Shown here piece after piece: positions 55,690 through 64,000 of a stretch of 64,000 nucleotides of DNA. The position numbers and the translations under genes were made by a program. The stretch comes from Bacteroidia bacterium (GTDB lineage: Bacteria; Bacteroidota; Bacteroidia; Flavobacteriales; Flavobacteriaceae). The notes below the pieces were generated by a model. That model made no database searches, was not told the DNA's origin, and was given only the letters and a program-made list of their open reading frames with translations. The stretch is taken from the NCBI GenBank assembly GCA_030432635.1, contig JAUIMB010000004.1:62001-126000 (forward strand). Direction: 5' to 3'. The first letter of the stretch is position 1. The number at the start of each line of letters is the position of its first letter.

Positions 55690-55981
55690 ATTGGTAATAG
55701 GTCACATTTTTGGTCGATACAATAAAGGAGGTCTTAAAGACATGATGAATCAGAAATAGGACATAGTTGGACTGTTTGGCGTTTGGGTGAATGCGGCTAT
55801 TGCCCAACTCAATAGTGATAGTGGTCAGAATGCTCCAAATTTGATGAAATAGGATATAATGACGCATCGCTTTCTCTTGGTTGCGATGACTAAAATTTAT
55901 TCAATTTAGTTCAGATGATTTTAGTTTATCGTTTAAAAATCCTATTTTAGACCTTTATTTAACAACTTAAATTAACTTGAT
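55690..55981. other. Gap between gyrB terminator and the adhesin gene
   Basis: The stop-to-start gap is 358 nt including the terminator. I see no gene. One plus-strand frame is open from about 55654 to 55909 except for two TAG codons (55757-55759 and 55850-55852), each after AAA and before GAC/GAT-ATA, but it lacks a convincing start. A GTTTGGGTGA at 55781-55790 matches one end of the fibre-gene operators. Confidence 0.45.
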
Positions 55982-58165
55982 ATGAAAAAAATTACTTTAT
56001 TATTTTCCTTACTTTTTTGTTTTGGCTTGAATGCTCAAGTTTTGACAGAAGGTTTTGAGGGAGGAATTCCTGCTGGTTGGACGCAAACCCAAGTTACTGG
56101 AACGACAGATTGGATTACCGCTGCGAATAACCAGAACAGCTCAGTTCAACCTAGAACTGGAGCTGCAATGGCATATTTTTTCGTTGGAAATTATGTTAAT
56201 AGAACTCGTTTAGAAACTCCTGCACTGGATTTAACAACTTTAACCACGCCTGTTCTTACTTTTTATTATACAAATGCAACTTGGGGTGGAGATATTGAAG
56301 AACTAAGAGTCTTAGTGAAAAACTCAGCCGCAGGAGACTGGACTCAAGTAGCAGAGTATACATTAAATGCTGAAACTTGGACTGAAGTAAACATAGTGTT
56401 GCCAGACCCAAGTGATGATTATTATATTGCTTTTGAAGCCAAAGCAAATTGGGGAAGAGGTGCAACTCTTGATGATATTCTAGTAGATGAGCTCTCTGGT
56501 TGTTTGCCTGTTGGAAGTTTGGCAACCACTGCAACTTCTACAACAGATGCTGACTTAACTTGGGTAGCTGCTGGATCTGAAGGTAATTGGACATATGAAT
56601 ATGGACTTGCTGGTTACACGCAAGGTGTTGATCAAATAGGAGGTGGTGCTGTTACAGAAGAAACGGCTTCGATATCTGGGTTAACTCCTGGAACTGCTTA
56701 TGATTTTTATGTACAAGCCAATTGTGGTGGTACAGATGGTGACAGTACCTATTCAGGACCATTTACTTGGACTCAAGCAGATGTAGGACAGGCTTGTGGT
56801 ACTGCAATAGCGGCAACTGTAGATCCAGATTGTACAACACCTTTGAGCTTAGATTTTAGTACAGGCTTAGAAGGTGGTGCTAGCTGTGATACTTTTAACA
56901 ATACAGTGCTATGGGTTTCGACAACTGCGCCAGCAAGTGGAGGTATAGAGGTTAGTTTGTCCGAAGCTGGTGATGCAGCTATCTTTGATGCCTGTAATGG
57001 TATGGAACTTGCTTGTGGTCCTCTGCCTCTTGTTATAGATGGTTTGACTCCAAGTTCAGAGTATTATATTGCTGTATGGAAAGATGCCGCAGGCTCTACT
57101 GCTGTTAATGATTTATGTATTATTTCTTATACCGCAGCACCTGCTCCTGATTGTGCCGAAACTCCAATTTTTCCAGCTGATGGTGCGATAGATGTTACCG
57201 CTTTTGGAGACCTTACGTTATCTTGGACTGCACCTTCAAGTGGACCAGCTCCAACGGCTTATAATATTTATAGCGGAGTAACTTCTGGTGCTCTAACGCT
57301 GTTTGCAACTGTTGATGCACCTGCTACAACTTTTGATACTACCGTAGGAGCTTACAGTACTGAAATTTTCTGGTCTGTCGTGCCTGTTAATGAAGGTGTT
57401 GAGGCTGTTGGACCTTGTGCAGAATGGAGTTTTACAACTGAAGACGCACCACCACCACCAGCAAATGATAATGCTTGTGATGCTATCATGTTAAATATAG
57501 GAGATGCATCAACAGGTGGATTTTACACGAATGTACAGTCAACTGTGGAAGCAAATGAAGTTGGCGGTGCGTGTTATTTCAATGGAGATCCAGCTAGTAC
57601 AACTACATGGTTCTCATTTGTAGCTCCTAGTTCAGGAGAGGTGTTAATATCAACTGAAGATACTGGTACAGGAGCAACTTTGGATGATACCCAAATTACA
57701 TTGTACAATGTTATCGACTGTACAGATTTAACAACAGCATTTGAATTAGGATGTGATGAAGATGATGACAATGATGTTGTTGGTGATGGCGTAGGTCTTC
57801 AAGCTAATTTATTAATCACGACCCTAGATGCAGGAGTTACTTATTATTTCGTTGTTGATGGCTATAATGGTGCTACAGGTACTTTTGATGTGGCAATCTC
57901 TGATGCAACTCTATCGGTTGAATCGTTCGAAGATGATGCTGCTTTCACGTATTATCCTAATCCTGTAAATAACGAATTACAGTTGAGTGCTCAAAAAGAC
58001 ATTCAAAACGTTTCTGTTTATAATATGCTTGGGCAAGAGGTCTTGAGAACTGCTCCAAATACTATGGAGAGTACAATTGACATGACTGGCTTTAGTCAAG
58101 GTGCTTATTTCGTTAGAGTGAACATCGATGATACGGTCCAAACCATTAGAATTATTAAAAATTAA
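55982..58165 (+). CDS. T9SS-exported adhesin-like protein with jelly-roll and fibronectin-III-type domains
   Basis: The 727-residue protein has a signal peptide (1-18, LNAQ), a MAM/choice-of-anchor-J-like jelly-roll (~22-165; EGFEGGIPAGWTQ, LTFYYTNATWGGDIEEL, WGRGATLDDILVDE), a fibronectin-III-like domain (~170-262; SLATTATSTTDADLTW, ISGLTPGTAYDFYVQANCGG), a central region with paired Cys, another FN3-like domain (~385-480) and a C-terminal pre-peptidase-like region (~490-640), then a T9SS type A domain (YYPNPVNNELQLSA ... GAYFVRVNID). It is likely a surface-associated binding protein. No enzyme motif seen. Confidence 0.8.
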   Translation: MKKITLLFSLLFCFGLNAQVLTEGFEGGIPAGWTQTQVTGTTDWITAANNQNSSVQPRTGAAMAYFFVGNYVNRTRLETPALDLTTLTTPVLTFYYTNATWGGDIEELRVLVKNSAAGDWTQVAEYTLNAETWTEVNIVLPDPSDDYYIAFEAKANWGRGATLDDILVDELSGCLPVGSLATTATSTTDADLTWVAAGSEGNWTYEYGLAGYTQGVDQIGGGAVTEETASISGLTPGTAYDFYVQANCGGTDGDSTYSGPFTWTQADVGQACGTAIAATVDPDCTTPLSLDFSTGLEGGASCDTFNNTVLWVSTTAPASGGIEVSLSEAGDAAIFDACNGMELACGPLPLVIDGLTPSSEYYIAVWKDAAGSTAVNDLCIISYTAAPAPDCAETPIFPADGAIDVTAFGDLTLSWTAPSSGPAPTAYNIYSGVTSGALTLFATVDAPATTFDTTVGAYSTEIFWSVVPVNEGVEAVGPCAEWSFTTEDAPPPPANDNACDAIMLNIGDASTGGFYTNVQSTVEANEVGGACYFNGDPASTTTWFSFVAPSSGEVLISTEDTGTGATLDDTQITLYNVIDCTDLTTAFELGCDEDDDNDVVGDGVGLQANLLITTLDAGVTYYFVVDGYNGATGTFDVAISDATLSVESFEDDAAFTYYPNPVNNELQLSAQKDIQNVSVYNMLGQEVLRTAPNTMESTIDMTGFSQGAYFVRVNIDDTVQTIRIIKN

Positions 58166-58186
58166 AGTTCGCTTATTTTAGTATTG

Positions 58187-58213
58187 CAAAAGCCACCTTT
58201 TCGGTGGCTTTTG
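58187..58213 (+). terminator. Intrinsic terminator of the adhesin-like gene
   Basis: An 11-bp perfect stem, CAAAAGCCACC with GGTGGCTTTTG, around a TTTTC loop. The next gene's promoter -7 element starts 14 nt later. Confidence 0.8.
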
Positions 58214-58226
58214 TATTTTGTTTGTT

Positions 58227-58234
58227 TAACTTTG
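58227..58234 (+). promoter_or_regulatory. Predicted -7 element (TAACTTTG) of the glycosyltransferase operon
   Basis: TAnnTTTG match ending 6 nt before ATG 58241, predicting a leaderless mRNA. The -33 position falls in the right arm of the preceding terminator stem. Confidence 0.5.
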
Positions 58235-58240
58235 TGAGGT

Positions 58241-59251
58241 ATGGGCACATTGCAGTTTTCATTTATTATTCCTGTATATAATAGACCAGATGAAATAGAG
58301 GAATTACTCCAAAGCTTCAAAAGTTTGGAAGGTGAATTACCTTTTGAGATTGTGATTGTCGAAGATGGTTCGTCCATCAATTGTAAGAAGGTTGTTGAAG
58401 CATTTCAGAAGGATTTGAATCTGTCCTATTATTTTAAGGAAAACACAGGTCCAGGAGATTCCAGGAATTTTGGAATGAAAAAAGCAGGAGGTAATTACTT
58501 TATTATTTTAGATTCTGATTGTATCCTGCCAAAAAGTTATCTTAAAACCGTACATACCTATTTAACCTCTAGGTATGTGGATTGTTTTGGTGGTCCAGAT
58601 GCAGCTCATCAGTCCTTTTCAAATCTTCAAAAAGCGATTAATTTTGCTATGACATCCATAATTACGACTGGAGGAATTAGAGGTGGACAATCGTCAAATA
58701 AAAAGTTTCAACCTCGTAGCTTTAACATGGGTTTGTCTAAAAGCGCTTTCTTGAAGTCTGGTGGCTTTGGTACCATTCATCCAGGTGAAGATCCAGATTT
58801 ATCCATTAGATTAAACGATCTTGGTTTTGACACTGTATTAATTCAGGAGGCATTTGTGTATCATAAACGTCGGATATCATGGAAAAAGTTCTATCAACAA
58901 GTACATAAATTCGGATTGGTAAGACCAATATTAAACGCATGGCATCCAAACTCCCAACGCTTAACGTATTGGTTTCCGACCTTGTTCTCATTAGGATTGC
59001 TGAGTTCAGTTATATTAAGTGTGTTTGGTATCATATGGCCATTACTATTATATGGTGTCTATATGATCTTGGCGTTTTTTATAGCGTTGCTTTCCACAAA
59101 AAATTTAGTTGTGGCAGTGCAATCCATTTTAGCGATTTGTATTCAGTTTTTTGGTTATGGTTACGGATTTTTGAAGTCGACTATTTTGGTGTCGGTTCTA
59201 AAAAGAAAACCAGAAGTGCAATTCCCAAAGTTATTTTTTAAACATGCTTAG
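58241..59251 (+). CDS. Glycosyltransferase family 2
   Basis: The 336-residue protein has a GT-A fold N-terminal domain: FSFIIPVYNRPDEIEELLQS, EIVIVEDGSS (nucleotide-binding Asp), GPGDSRNFGMKKAGGNYFIILDSDC (DxD-type metal site ~91-93), and HPGEDPDLSIRLNDLGF (acceptor loop with the ED pair). Two or three C-terminal membrane helices (~246-300) anchor it to the membrane. The sugar donor and acceptor are unknown. It overlaps ybbR by 8 nt and leads an operon with ybbR and coaE. Confidence 0.88.
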   Translation: MGTLQFSFIIPVYNRPDEIEELLQSFKSLEGELPFEIVIVEDGSSINCKKVVEAFQKDLNLSYYFKENTGPGDSRNFGMKKAGGNYFIILDSDCILPKSYLKTVHTYLTSRYVDCFGGPDAAHQSFSNLQKAINFAMTSIITTGGIRGGQSSNKKFQPRSFNMGLSKSAFLKSGGFGTIHPGEDPDLSIRLNDLGFDTVLIQEAFVYHKRRISWKKFYQQVHKFGLVRPILNAWHPNSQRLTYWFPTLFSLGLLSSVILSVFGIIWPLLLYGVYMILAFFIALLSTKNLVVAVQSILAICIQFFGYGYGFLKSTILVSVLKRKPEVQFPKLFFKHA

Positions 59252-60212
59252 TAAAGTCAAATCAAATATTTCAAGATTAATAAAGAGTAAGCGACTTAAT
59301 GTCTTTGGGCTTTTTGTATTGATATCGTTTTTGATTTTGGTAGTGACTAAATTATCAGAAACTTATGTAGAGACCATTCCCTTTGACATCACTTATAAAA
59401 ATCTTCCAGAAACCAATGTCATTACTCTAGATAGCACACCAAAATTGAATGTGACGGTTTCAACGCATGGCTTTAATTTATTGTCGTACTTGTTTTTCAA
59501 CAAGAATTATGAATTGGATTTTGAAAATAGCACCTACATCAAGGATAAAACGTATCTGTGGTTGGCTAACAAAGGCACCTATAATTTACAGGAGCAGCTA
59601 GGTAACGCAGTAAAAATTATATCGATAAAGCCTGACACATTGCGCTTGCCTTTTGGAACAATGAGCGTCAAAAAAGTGCCTATTGCTTTGGAGGCTAATA
59701 TTGATTTTGTACCAGGATATGATTCCATCGAAGGTGTTAGGTTGATTCCCGATTCGGTAAAGGTTATAGGAGCAGAGGAAGAATTGCTCAATATTGACTA
59801 TGTCAAGACAAAACCTTTGCGATTAGAGCAAATAAAAACCCATGTAGATAAGACTATAGGTTTGGATTTCGAATCCGATTCCAAGCGATTAAAGCTATCT
59901 GAAAACAAAACTGTAGTACAAGTGGACGTCGAAAAGTTCACCGAAGGAAACTATGAAATTCCGGTCACAATCGTGAACTTGCCTAAGGATTTGGATATCA
60001 ATTTTTTTCCGAAGCACATCAAGGTCTCCTACTATTTAAGTTTAAAGGATTATAAAGACGTGAAACCAACGGATTTTACGATTGAATGTGACTATGATGA
60101 GGTTAGAACCTCTGATAAATCGTTTTTTAAACCTCGACTCATTGTGCATTCAAAAAAGATAAAGTCCAGTAAAATGAAACAGAACAAAGTAGAATATATT
60201 ATCGTAAAATGA
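59244..60212 (+). CDS. YbbR-like (CdaR-type) domain protein
   Basis: The 322-residue protein has one N-terminal membrane helix (~20-38), then YbbR-like beta repeats outside (YVETIPFDITYKNLPETNVI, LDSTPKLNVTVSTHGF, VPIALEANIDFVPGYDSIEGVRLIPDSVKVIG, YEIPVTIVNLPKDLDINFFPKHIKVSYY). YbbR/CdaR proteins control diadenylate cyclase CdaA in Firmicutes; the cdaA gene is not in this window. It is coupled on both sides: 8-nt overlap with the glycosyltransferase and 4-nt overlap with coaE. Confidence 0.75.
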   Translation: MLSKVKSNISRLIKSKRLNVFGLFVLISFLILVVTKLSETYVETIPFDITYKNLPETNVITLDSTPKLNVTVSTHGFNLLSYLFFNKNYELDFENSTYIKDKTYLWLANKGTYNLQEQLGNAVKIISIKPDTLRLPFGTMSVKKVPIALEANIDFVPGYDSIEGVRLIPDSVKVIGAEEELLNIDYVKTKPLRLEQIKTHVDKTIGLDFESDSKRLKLSENKTVVQVDVEKFTEGNYEIPVTIVNLPKDLDINFFPKHIKVSYYLSLKDYKDVKPTDFTIECDYDEVRTSDKSFFKPRLIVHSKKIKSSKMKQNKVEYIIVK

Positions 60213-60805
60213 TTGTAGTTGGTCTTACAGGTGGTATAGGAAGTGGAAAAACCACTGTAGCGTCTTTTTTTAAAGCGCTTGATATTCCTATTTATATTGC
60301 CGATGATGAGGCCAAGGCTCTCATGAATAGGTCAAAAGTCATTAGACGTAAACTTGTGTCGCTGTTTGGTAAGGAGGCTTATCACCATGATGAACTCAAT
60401 AGACCATTTATTGCGTCCAAAATTTTTAATGACAGAAGACTGTTGGATCAAATGAATGCCATTGTACATCCAAAAGTCGCATCACACTTTAAGAGATGGT
60501 TGAAAAAGCAGGACGCTCCTTATGTGATTAAGGAGGCGGCAATAATTTTTGAGCACAATACACAAGACCAATACGATTTTATAATTACCGTGACCGCTGA
60601 TACTGAAACACGAATACAACGTGTCATTAAAAGGGACAATTCTGATAGGTCCAAAATCGAGGCCATTATTGACAACCAAATGAGTGATGCTCAAAAGATA
60701 GAGAAGTCTCACTTTGTAATCATTAATGATGAGCTTAATTCTACAAAAGATCAAGTGCTCCAAACCCATTTAAGCATACTTGACAAAATTAAAAACATAG
60801 GGTAA
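60209..60805 (+). CDS. coaE: Dephospho-CoA kinase
   Basis: The 198-residue P-loop kinase has GLTGGIGSGKTT (5-16), DIPIYIADDEAKALM, an NRPFIASKIF segment, PYVIKEAAIIFEH (CoaE lid and substrate region) and ITVTADTETRIQRVIKRD. It phosphorylates dephospho-CoA in the final step of CoA synthesis. The start overlaps ybbR as ATGA, so translation is coupled. Confidence 0.95.
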   Translation: MIVVGLTGGIGSGKTTVASFFKALDIPIYIADDEAKALMNRSKVIRRKLVSLFGKEAYHHDELNRPFIASKIFNDRRLLDQMNAIVHPKVASHFKRWLKKQDAPYVIKEAAIIFEHNTQDQYDFIITVTADTETRIQRVIKRDNSDRSKIEAIIDNQMSDAQKIEKSHFVIINDELNSTKDQVLQTHLSILDKIKNIG

Positions 60806-60859
60806 TAATTCATTTGTTAATGTAAGGTTAAACCCTAATAGTCATAAATGTTAAAATAC

Positions 60860-60867
60860 TAAATTTG
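60860..60867 (+). promoter_or_regulatory. Predicted -7 element (TAAATTTG) of the RprX/RprY-like pair
   Basis: TAnnTTTG match ending 4 nt before ATG 60872; predicts leaderless or near-leaderless mRNA. Confidence 0.45.
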
Positions 60868-60871
60868 ACTG

Positions 60872-62446
60872 ATGAGCAAAAAGCTATTCATTTTATTGGT
60901 GGTTTTAATGAGTTTGTCACTCATAGGTATCATTTTCGTTCAAGCTTATTTTATCAATAATACCTTACAAAATGAAGAGAAGCAGTTTACTTCAGATGTC
61001 AAACGTTCTCTAATCGCTGTTTCAAAGGCTATTGAAGATAAAGAACTTCTAAGTTATGATAGACTGGTCAACGAAGTTGTCAATAAAGGACGTGTTCCTG
61101 ATACCACGGAAATCAAACAGTTTTTGATTTTTGATTCGTTTAATGAAGAAACCAATCAAGCCGTTCGGTTTAGAAACGCGATTTCCGAAGAAAGCTTTAA
61201 AGTGCCATCCTTGTTCTTTGACATTGGTAGAGACAGTATTAATATTAGTAGATTCACCAATCATAGTGTGACAAATGTTTTTGAGAAGAGTGAAATCGAT
61301 GGTAAGATAAACCTTGAACCTGTTCAGACCTTTACCGAGTACAGTACTTTGGATGAAATAGGAAAGATGAACTACAAAATTGGATATCATAATGTTTATA
61401 AGAACTTTCCGATTTACAAGCGTATTTCCAACGAGGAAATGTCCGAGCTTTTAAATTCCCAATTTGATATAAGTGGTATAAAGACCGATTTTGAATATGC
61501 GATTTATGATAAGGATTTGTCAACGAAAATCAGATCCGATAATTTTGAGCTCAGTCCAGAAACAACCTTGGGAGTTCCTGTGTTCATGGATCATGAAAAT
61601 AGTGTTAAGTATAGACTTTATGTCGATTTTCCTAAACGGAAAAAGTACATCCTATCATCTATTTTAGGGATGATTGTTTTGTCGGTAGTGTTTACTTCCA
61701 TCATAATCTTAGCGTATTCAAGTGCCATTTATCAGTTGGTAAAACAACGTCAGATTTCGCAAATCAAAACCGATTTCATCAATAATATGACTCATGAGTT
61801 CAAGACACCAATTGCTACAATCAATTTGGCATTGGACTCAATTAAAAACCCTAAGATCATAGGCGACCAGGAAAAGGTTAAACGCTATCTTAAGATGATA
61901 AAGGATGAGAACAAACGAATGCACGCTCAAGTAGAGAATGTGCTACGAATCTCAAAACTCGAAAAAAACGAACTAAATATAAGTAAGGAACGTGTCAAGC
62001 TTCACGACTTAGTACAAGATGCAGTAACCCATGTGCAGTTGATTGTTGAGGATAGAAAAGGCTATGTCAAAACGCATTTGGAAGCTGAGAAATCTTCGGT
62101 TCTAGCAAACGATACACATTTTACAAATGTCATTGTCAACATTTTGGACAATGCCATAAAATATAGCAACGATGCACCTAAGATTGATGTTTATACTGAA
62201 AATGTCGGTACCAATATACTGCTAAAGGTCACAGATCAAGGTAGTGGTATGTCAAAACAAGTTCAAAAGCGTGTGTTCGAAAAGTTTTATAGAGAACACA
62301 CAGGAAATGTACATAATGTTAAAGGTCATGGTTTAGGTTTGGCCTATGTTAAACGAATAGTAGACGACCATCAAGGTCATATATCAGTAGAAAGTGAAAA
62401 AGGGAAGGGTAGTACATTCACAATTAAACTACCCCTAATATCATAA
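60872..62446 (+). CDS. Sensor histidine kinase, RprX-like
   Basis: The 524-residue kinase has two membrane helices (~5-27 and ~256-284) around a ~225-residue periplasmic sensor, then HisKA with the H in DFINNMTHEFKTPIATINL (H about 308), N box NVIVNILDNAIKYS, and HATPase glycine boxes DQGSGM and GHGLGLAYV. It is followed 3 nt later by an OmpR-type regulator. The order coaE-kinase-regulator-miaA resembles what I know of flavobacterial genomes (recollection). The sensed signal is unknown. Confidence 0.9.
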   Translation: MSKKLFILLVVLMSLSLIGIIFVQAYFINNTLQNEEKQFTSDVKRSLIAVSKAIEDKELLSYDRLVNEVVNKGRVPDTTEIKQFLIFDSFNEETNQAVRFRNAISEESFKVPSLFFDIGRDSINISRFTNHSVTNVFEKSEIDGKINLEPVQTFTEYSTLDEIGKMNYKIGYHNVYKNFPIYKRISNEEMSELLNSQFDISGIKTDFEYAIYDKDLSTKIRSDNFELSPETTLGVPVFMDHENSVKYRLYVDFPKRKKYILSSILGMIVLSVVFTSIIILAYSSAIYQLVKQRQISQIKTDFINNMTHEFKTPIATINLALDSIKNPKIIGDQEKVKRYLKMIKDENKRMHAQVENVLRISKLEKNELNISKERVKLHDLVQDAVTHVQLIVEDRKGYVKTHLEAEKSSVLANDTHFTNVIVNILDNAIKYSNDAPKIDVYTENVGTNILLKVTDQGSGMSKQVQKRVFEKFYREHTGNVHNVKGHGLGLAYVKRIVDDHQGHISVESEKGKGSTFTIKLPLIS

Positions 62447-62449
62447 ATT

Positions 62450-63160
62450 ATGGAAGAGCAAAATAAAAAAATTCTTTTGGTTGAAGACGATCCTAACTTT
62501 GGAACCGTATTAAAAGACTATCTTAACATGAATGACTATGAGGTCGTTCATGCCAAAAACGGAATGGAAGGTTTCGAAAAATTTAAAAAAGACGATTACG
62601 ACCTGTGCATTCTGGATGTCATGATGCCATATAAGGATGGATTTACTCTAGCTAAGGAGATTAGGGAGAAAAATACCGATGTTCCTATTATATTCCTCAC
62701 AGCAAAAGCCATGAAGGAAGACGTTTTAAAAGGGTATAAAGTCGGCGCAGACGATTACCTTAATAAGCCTTTTGATAGTGAAGTGCTCTTGATGAAGATC
62801 AAGGCCATCATGCAGCGTAAGGCGACTGATACTATTGCTGATAGTAAGCAGTTTGAATTTAAGATCGGTAGATTTGACCTAAACTCTAAACTACGCTTTT
62901 TAAAGTTCGATGGAAAAGATCCTATAAAACTATCGCCTAAGGAAAACGAATTGTTGCGTATGTTAGCGCTACATGAAAATGATTTGATGCCAAGGGAATT
63001 GGCGCTGACCAAAATATGGAGGGATGATAATTACTTTACGTCACGAAGTATGGATGTGTACATTGCAAAGTTGAGAAAATATTTAAAATTGGATCCGAAA
63101 GTCGAAATTTTGAACATTCATGGTGAAGGGTTCAGGCTCGTCGTGAATCAAGATGCTTGA
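62450..63160 (+). CDS. OmpR-family response regulator, RprY-like
   Basis: The 236-residue protein has a receiver with acidic pocket LLVEDD, phospho-acceptor D56 in CILDVMMP and conserved K in DYLNKPFDSE, followed by a winged-helix DNA-binding domain (~140-232; IKLSPKENELLRMLALHENDLMPRELAL ... YFTSRSMDVYIAKLRKYL). It lies 3 nt after the kinase stop, so the two form one operon. RprY in Bacteroides regulates stress and membrane genes (family knowledge). Confidence 0.93.
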   Translation: MEEQNKKILLVEDDPNFGTVLKDYLNMNDYEVVHAKNGMEGFEKFKKDDYDLCILDVMMPYKDGFTLAKEIREKNTDVPIIFLTAKAMKEDVLKGYKVGADDYLNKPFDSEVLLMKIKAIMQRKATDTIADSKQFEFKIGRFDLNSKLRFLKFDGKDPIKLSPKENELLRMLALHENDLMPRELALTKIWRDDNYFTSRSMDVYIAKLRKYLKLDPKVEILNIHGEGFRLVVNQDA

Positions 63161-63190
63161 TCTTTATCCAAAAACAACATACAGTCATAG

Positions 63191-63219
63191 TAGCCATTCT
63201 TATTTAGGATGGCTATTTT
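63191..63219 (+). terminator. Terminator-like hairpin after the response regulator
   Basis: TAGCCAT pairs with ATGGCTA around a 11-nt loop with TTTTG behind it. The hairpin overlaps the last codons of the convergent miaA gene, so two genes share this short segment. Confidence 0.6.
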
Positions 63220-64000
63220 GTTTGATGGCTTTATGAATACGATTGATAATGGTATCAATATCAGTTTTGTAATCTATCCAAAGTGTGGTCTCATTTTTTT
63301 TGAACCAGGTCAGCTGTCGTTTTGCAAAGCGTCTGGTGTTCTTCTTTATTTCCGAAATGGCAAACTCTAAAGTCCACTCACCATCCAAAAACTTAAAAAG
63401 TTCTTTGTACCCAACGGTATTGAGTGCATTGAGATGTTGTTTAGACTTTAGGTTCTTAACTTCAGCCAATAAGCCATTGTCCATCATAATATCAACACGT
63501 GTATTGATACGATTGTAAATAATTTCCCTATCAGCAATCAGGCCAATAGTAATGGTGTTGAAGTGTCGAGTTTTTTTATTGTCTTTTTTGAGAAAGGACG
63601 AATATGGTTTTCCAGTGGATAAACAGACTTCCAAAGCACGGATAACACGTTTCGGATTATCGATGGCTATGCTCATGTAGGACTTTGGGTCTAAACCCTT
63701 AAGTTGGCGTTGTAATGATTCTAAACCCTCATTGAGTAATCTGTTGTTAAGCGATTGCCTAATTTCCAAATTGGCTTTTGGCAAGTTATCAAGACCTTTA
63801 GTGACTGCATCGACAAACAAACCAGAGCCTCCAACCATGATAACGATATCTTTGTTTTGGTGAAGTGCATTGATTTTTTCAATAGCATCACGTTCAAAAG
63901 TGCCAGCGTTATAGTCTTGTTCAATAGATAAATGCTGAATGAAATGATGTGAAGCAGCATCCAATTCAGAAGCAGAAGGTACAGCAGTTCCAATACTCAT
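63200..64000 (-). CDS. miaA: tRNA dimethylallyltransferase, partial (5' end outside window)
   Basis: The 266 visible residues start inside the protein at MSIGTAVPSASELDAASHHF, which in MiaA follows a DSRQxY region, and continue with IVMVGGSGLFVDAVTKGLD, RVIRALEVCLSTGKPYSSF, and RRFAKRQLTWFKKNE near the end. The N-terminal P-loop and about 40-50 residues lie beyond base 64000. The Met at 64000 is probably internal, not the start. MiaA adds dimethylallyl to A37 of tRNAs that read UNN codons. Confidence 0.93.
   Translation of the reverse strand: MSIGTAVPSASELDAASHHFIQHLSIEQDYNAGTFERDAIEKINALHQNKDIVIMVGGSGLFVDAVTKGLDNLPKANLEIRQSLNNRLLNEGLESLQRQLKGLDPKSYMSIAIDNPKRVIRALEVCLSTGKPYSSFLKKDNKKTRHFNTITIGLIADREIIYNRINTRVDIMMDNGLLAEVKNLKSKQHLNALNTVGYKELFKFLDGEWTLEFAISEIKKNTRRFAKRQLTWFKKNETTLWIDYKTDIDTIINRIHKAIKQNSHPK

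Overview
The window is a contiguous stretch of a chromosome from a Bacteroidota bacterium, almost certainly a Flavobacteriaceae member of marine type. The support is low G+C; five secreted proteins ending in a type IX secretion (T9SS) type A sorting domain; many start regions carrying the Bacteroidota sigma-ABfr -7 element TAnnTTTG instead of an E. coli-like -10; an ECF sigma / FecR / STN-TonB-receptor surface-signalling locus; and household genes of flavobacterial type (short Psd, RprX/RprY-like two-component pair, 7-TM AraC regulator). The genus cannot be fixed from the sequence. I saw no tRNA or rRNA gene, CRISPR array, insertion sequence or prophage.

Layout. 1-3 kb: 3' end of citrate synthase, then a fibre-like surface protein and a T9SS protein. 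3-6.2 kb: a DDAH-like guanidino hydrolase facing an Old Yellow Enzyme homologue and a T9SS M28 peptidase. 6.2-11.1 kb: a tightly packed minus-strand cluster rsfS-ftsH-LUD-cdsA-psd-acyl-CoA-binding protein that joins ribosome silencing, membrane proteolysis and phospholipid synthesis. 11.2-20.5 kb: birA, pyrE with a SRPBCC gene, a Nudix enzyme, an M14 carboxypeptidase lipoprotein, a small STAS-like protein with CtlX, a CpcT/CpeT-like lipoprotein, a TPR-histidine kinase and a VOC protein. 20.6-26.3 kb: argS and a 1262-residue T9SS protein built from six ~450-bp tandem repeats. 26.4-32.2 kb: a YfiT-like thiol transferase, a PagL-like lipid A deacylase and the sigma/FecR/TonB-receptor system. 32.5-47.2 kb: ffh, folD, a YwaF-like membrane protein, an NHL-type T9SS protein with an AraC regulator, rluF with a membrane LytTR regulator, hydrolase and cupin genes, a HerA-like ATPase, queE, a DUF2911 protein and asnB. 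47.4-53.1 kb: a secreted peptidase-S74-type fibre protein divergent from a propeller-type histidine kinase and its NarL/LuxR response regulator. 53.7-64 kb: gyrB, a T9SS adhesin-like protein, a glycosyltransferase-ybbR-coaE operon, an RprX/RprY-like two-component pair and the 3' part of miaA.

The most interesting signal is in the 276-bp region between the S74 fibre gene and the propeller kinase. Two near-identical 18-bp elements, each with an ACCC-N4-GGGT dyad and starting 47 bp apart, lie just upstream of a TAnnTTTG element facing the fibre gene. They look like operators for the adjacent LuxR-type regulator, giving a self-contained sensor-regulator-surface-fibre module. A second theme is promoter architecture: several genes (DDAH-like, queE, glycosyltransferase, pyrE, RprX-like kinase) have TAnnTTTG only 4-6 nt before the start codon, which predicts leaderless mRNAs, and in two of these the -7 element lies within or right behind the previous gene's terminator. 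Promoter, operator and terminator calls were made by eye and are inference; protein families were assigned from motifs without database searches.
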